A stretch of DNA of 33,624 bases from Cerina litoralis. GTDB lineage: Bacteria > Bacteroidota > Bacteroidia > Flavobacteriales > Flavobacteriaceae. Shown one piece after another: positions 31,848-33,624 of this stretch. Made by a program: the position numbers and the translations under genes. The DNA lies in assembly GCA_022008415.1 (NCBI GenBank), contig JAIRBC010000039.1, positions 1 through 33,624 on the forward strand, written 5' to 3'. The notes beneath the pieces were generated by a model, which was given only the letters and a program-made list of their open reading frames with translations, had not been told where the DNA came from and did not search any database. Numbering within the stretch: the first letter of the stretch is position 1; every line of letters starts with the position of its first letter.

Positions 31848-32501
31848 TTAGATCCCGTTCCTACCCCTTTTATTTCGCAACTGCTGGTAGGCACTTCTTA
31901 TACGCTCTATTACCTCTGCCCATTGAGTTCCATTTAGAATGATTACTTGGTTGTCCCTGTTTTTTAGGTCGTGGGCATCCTCGAAATACAGTAGAGATCT
32001 CTCGGCCATAGCGGTATTATCCATTTGATATTTCTCCTGATAGGCATCCAACATCTCGTCCAAACCAAAATGATTCAGAAGTTCATATATGTCATAAAAA
32101 TCCTTCTGGGTACCCCTACCGACTACGGCATTGATTTTCATAGCGGCAACGTCAATGAGACTAGCCAATCTCGCACCTTCATGGTTTTCCAGGGGTTTGA
32201 GCAATGGATGTGGGAAATTGACAAAATCGGTCTTTATATTGTCAATGGAACCAAATACACCCACCGCCGTCACGGAAATACTGGTAAAATTGGTGCGGAA
32301 TTTATTTTTTAGCTTGGAGTTGACCATATTCGAATAGGATAGGTCGAAATCCCGATAGGTAAAAAGATCCAAAACCACCGAATGCCGGTGTCCGAAACGC
32401 AGGGCAAGGCTCGTGCCACCTGCGAGGTAGTGGTCGGAAAGAAAATCGGTTTGCATAAGTTCCAACAGCAGCTGCCTTTGACTTTCTTCGACTGCGTTCA
32501 A
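31848..32501 (-). CDS. nucleotidyltransferase toxin, AbiEii/AbiGii family
   Basis: This 217-residue protein has the layout of AbiEii-type toxins (PF08843), nucleotidyltransferases that stop growth and are held back by a partner. Motif I has GGTSLALRFGHRHS (28-41), but the expected D-x-D is V43-L-D45, so the first acidic residue is missing. A later acidic position (Asp92 in IKTDFVNFPHPLL) and motif III (MKINAVVGRGTQKDFYDIYELL, 121-142) are intact. The start is TTG, overlapping the TGA stop of the upstream partner as TTGA, so the two are translationally coupled. Homologues may act in phage defence or plasmid and island maintenance. The Val43 change may mean reduced or lost activity. Confidence 0.85.
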   Translation of the reverse strand: MNAVEESQRQLLLELMQTDFLSDHYLAGGTSLALRFGHRHSVVLDLFTYRDFDLSYSNMVNSKLKNKFRTNFTSISVTAVGVFGSIDNIKTDFVNFPHPLLKPLENHEGARLASLIDVAAMKINAVVGRGTQKDFYDIYELLNHFGLDEMLDAYQEKYQMDNTAMAERSLLYFEDAHDLKNRDNQVIILNGTQWAEVIERIRSAYQQLRNKRGRNGI

Positions 32502-32749
32502 ATTGTAATAGTTTTGTAAAAGTTTAGCGTTTTTTTCGAAACTCCCTTGGTTCTCTCCAATGCAGCAATGATTTCTTGTTGGGAATATACTGATTCAATA
32601 TACCGTATTTCTACATCCGTACCTCGTTCCAAGGCCCTTACAATGATAAAATCCTTGTCTTTTACCGTATCCAACAAATTCAGATCGACGTCCCAGAAAG
32701 TCGTTGTGTTTAAAAGATCTGTATGAAGTGTCTTTCCGTTCAAAACCAT
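32498..32749 (-). CDS. DUF6922-like antitoxin partner of AbiEii-type toxin
   Basis: This 83-residue protein contains TTFWDVDLNLLDTVKDKDFIIVRALERGTDVEIRYIES followed by YSQQEIIAALERTKGVSKKTLNFY. The FWDxDxxxLD, IIxRxLERG and KKTLNF pieces match the small DUF6922 proteins commonly encoded just upstream of AbiEii-family toxins in Bacteroidota. It lacks a classic winged-helix domain of AbiEi, so repression and neutralisation may work differently. It overlaps the toxin gene by 4 bp. ATG start at 32749. Confidence 0.75.
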   Translation of the reverse strand: MVLNGKTLHTDLLNTTTFWDVDLNLLDTVKDKDFIIVRALERGTDVEIRYIESVYSQQEIIAALERTKGVSKKTLNFYKTITI

Positions 32750-33284
32750 TGAAATTAGAATACCAATTTACGGATTTTTCAAAGTTGCGGCAAACTAAAG
32801 AGGACAAATGAATATTTATCTATTTCTATTCTTTTCCCTATCCACAAAAAAGCGCCCGTGAGGGTACAAAATTTCATTTATAATCCATTCTGCTTAATCC
32901 TTTATCGAAAGCCCCTGCCCCTGTATTTTGACCAGCGGGTCAGCTCCTCCTTGAATATGTTCTACATGTGACGCTCCAATATCTGAAATGGGATTGGACC
33001 TGATTCCTTCCAACACATTTTAATAGACACCTTCTTATATTGCCTTCTCTCTATGAGGCACTGGGGACAAGGTCGGGACCAGGAAATGCTACTGGTTTTC
33101 AACCTTCCTTATTTGAATGCATTTGATTCGTTCTAATTCTGCATGTATCTGAAAACAAAAGCCCTTCAATCTTGGTGGTGTAGACGGGGTTAAGCTATAT
33201 CATGTGATTACTCCTTAAAATCAAAGTCCTAAACGCTGTTCAGAAAGCATCTCCTTACCAAAAAAGAAGCTATGAAATAAAAAA
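32750..33284. other. accessory non-coding region before fic
   Basis: This stretch of about 535 bp holds only short open frames with no family resemblance on either strand. It may contain decayed coding DNA of the integrated element. No RNA gene was recognised. Confidence 0.4.
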
Positions 33285-33355
33285 GAGCTGATTATCTCGC
33301 TTAATCAACTCATATTTTTATTATATTTGAGCTGAATACATGATTTAATCGGCTC
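33285..33355. promoter_or_regulatory. paired 27-bp dyads upstream of fic (candidate operator)
   Basis: Half-sites of consensus GAGYYGATTA occur four times: GAGCTGATTA (33285-33294), TAATCAACTC (33302-33311, inverted), GAGCTGAATA (33329-33338) and TAATCGGCTC (33346-33355, inverted). Each inverted pair spans 27 bp with a 7-bp centre, and the pairs lie 44 bp apart centre to centre. TATATTTG at 33322-33329, a TAnnTTTG match, lies between the pairs, and the second dyad ends at the base before the fic ATG. This suggests a repressor bound across the promoter. Confidence 0.65.
33322..33329 (+). promoter_or_regulatory. possible -7 promoter element of fic
   Basis: TATATTTG matches TAnnTTTG. A weak -33 candidate (TTA at 33301-33303) lies 18 bp upstream, within the first dyad. 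The leader would be about 20-25 nt. Confidence 0.5.
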
Positions 33356-33624
33356 ATGAGATATAATTGGCAACAAAAAGATTGGCCACACTTCCGCTAT
33401 GATACAACAGGAATTGAGGATCTGTTGTTCCAATTTGCCGAACGTACCGGGCGCATCGGTGGCTTTTTCCAAGGACTGCCACAACATTTACAATCGGACG
33501 CCATAATCGATATGATGGTGTCCGAAGCTATAAAAACTTCTGAAATTGAAGGGGAATATCTGAGCCGAAAGGATGTGATGTCCTCCATAAAAAGAAATTT
33601 AGGTCTTAATCCTGAACTCCCATT
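33356..33624 (+). CDS. Fic-family protein, N-terminal part (DUF4172), cut by window edge
   Basis: The frame is open from ATG 33356 to the end of the window (89 codons). It begins MRYNWQQKDWPHFRYDTTGI and continues with LLFQFAERTGRIGGFFQGLP and VSEAIKTSEIEGEYLSRKDV. This is the DUF4172 domain that precedes the Fic core. The segment TSEIEGEYL resembles the conserved (S/T)xxxE(G/N) inhibitory helix of Fic AMP-transferases, where the Glu blocks ATP until released. The catalytic HxFx(D/E)GN motif would lie outside the window. It is in the accessory region near a toxin-antitoxin pair and behind the paired dyads described above, consistent with tight control. Confidence 0.85.
   Translation, partial: MRYNWQQKDWPHFRYDTTGIEDLLFQFAERTGRIGGFFQGLPQHLQSDAIIDMMVSEAIKTSEIEGEYLSRKDVMSSIKRNLGLNPELP

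Noticed and set aside
32894-33020. Possible coding remnant on the minus strand between fic and the antitoxin
   Set aside because: Short open stretches exist in two frames, but none could be assigned to a family and stops lie close on both sides.

Overview
The window looks like chromosomal DNA of a marine-type member of the Flavobacteriaceae (Bacteroidota). The evidence is a SusC/SusD outer-membrane uptake operon, a Porin_10-type porin, DUF4230 and DUF4260 proteins, surface-lipoprotein signals with acidic residues after the lipobox cysteine, A/T-rich leaders without clear Shine-Dalgarno sites, and several matches to the Bacteroidota -7 promoter element TAnnTTTG. Genus or species cannot be read from the sequence alone.

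Layout. Positions 1-132 hold a 23-bp direct repeat pair and two hairpins. A porin gene follows (140-2140, minus), then a four-gene minus-strand operon susC-susD-lipoprotein-lipoprotein (8170 to 2244) closed by a clear intrinsic terminator (2192-2220). Positions 8605-12773 are housekeeping: RNase HII, a rhomboid protease on the opposite strand, a small lipoprotein, RuvC and HemW. The ruvC-hemW junction is built of C-rich/G-rich repeat DNA that is translated into the ends of both proteins. Positions 12803-15460 carry a cyclase-family hydrolase, DUF4260, DUF4230, a Dabb protein and a YjbR/MmcQ protein. A membrane-anchored MutS-like ATPase (15752-17524) lies between TCAA-rich repeat tracts.

The minus-strand genes 21504 to 17619 encode three of the four enzymes of trans-4-hydroxy-L-proline catabolism: deaminase, alpha-ketoglutarate semialdehyde dehydrogenase and 2-epimerase. 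The D-hydroxyproline oxidase is not in the window. Upstream, two overlapping genes form a heterodimeric ABC exporter whose sequences predict one functional and one degenerate ATP site. Next come a phosphoesterase lipoprotein, a GNAT acetyltransferase, a type-B carboxylesterase, a DHFR/RibD-like reductase and a DUF5009 membrane acyltransferase.

The right end (about 30.7-33.6 kb) is accessory DNA. It has a structured non-coding repeat, a dead IS4-type transposase remnant, and a 24-bp 3' fragment of a tRNA (tRNA-Asp-like) followed by its terminator. Next to the fragment are two 10-bp direct repeats of the kind a tyrosine integrase could bind. Together these suggest an integration boundary, with the inserted DNA extending to the right. 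The cargo seen is a DUF6922/AbiEii-type toxin-antitoxin pair, whose toxin lacks one expected catalytic aspartate, and the start of a Fic-family gene cut by the window edge. Two evenly spaced 27-bp dyads flank and overlap the putative fic promoter and end at its start codon. That is the most suggestive regulatory structure in the window.
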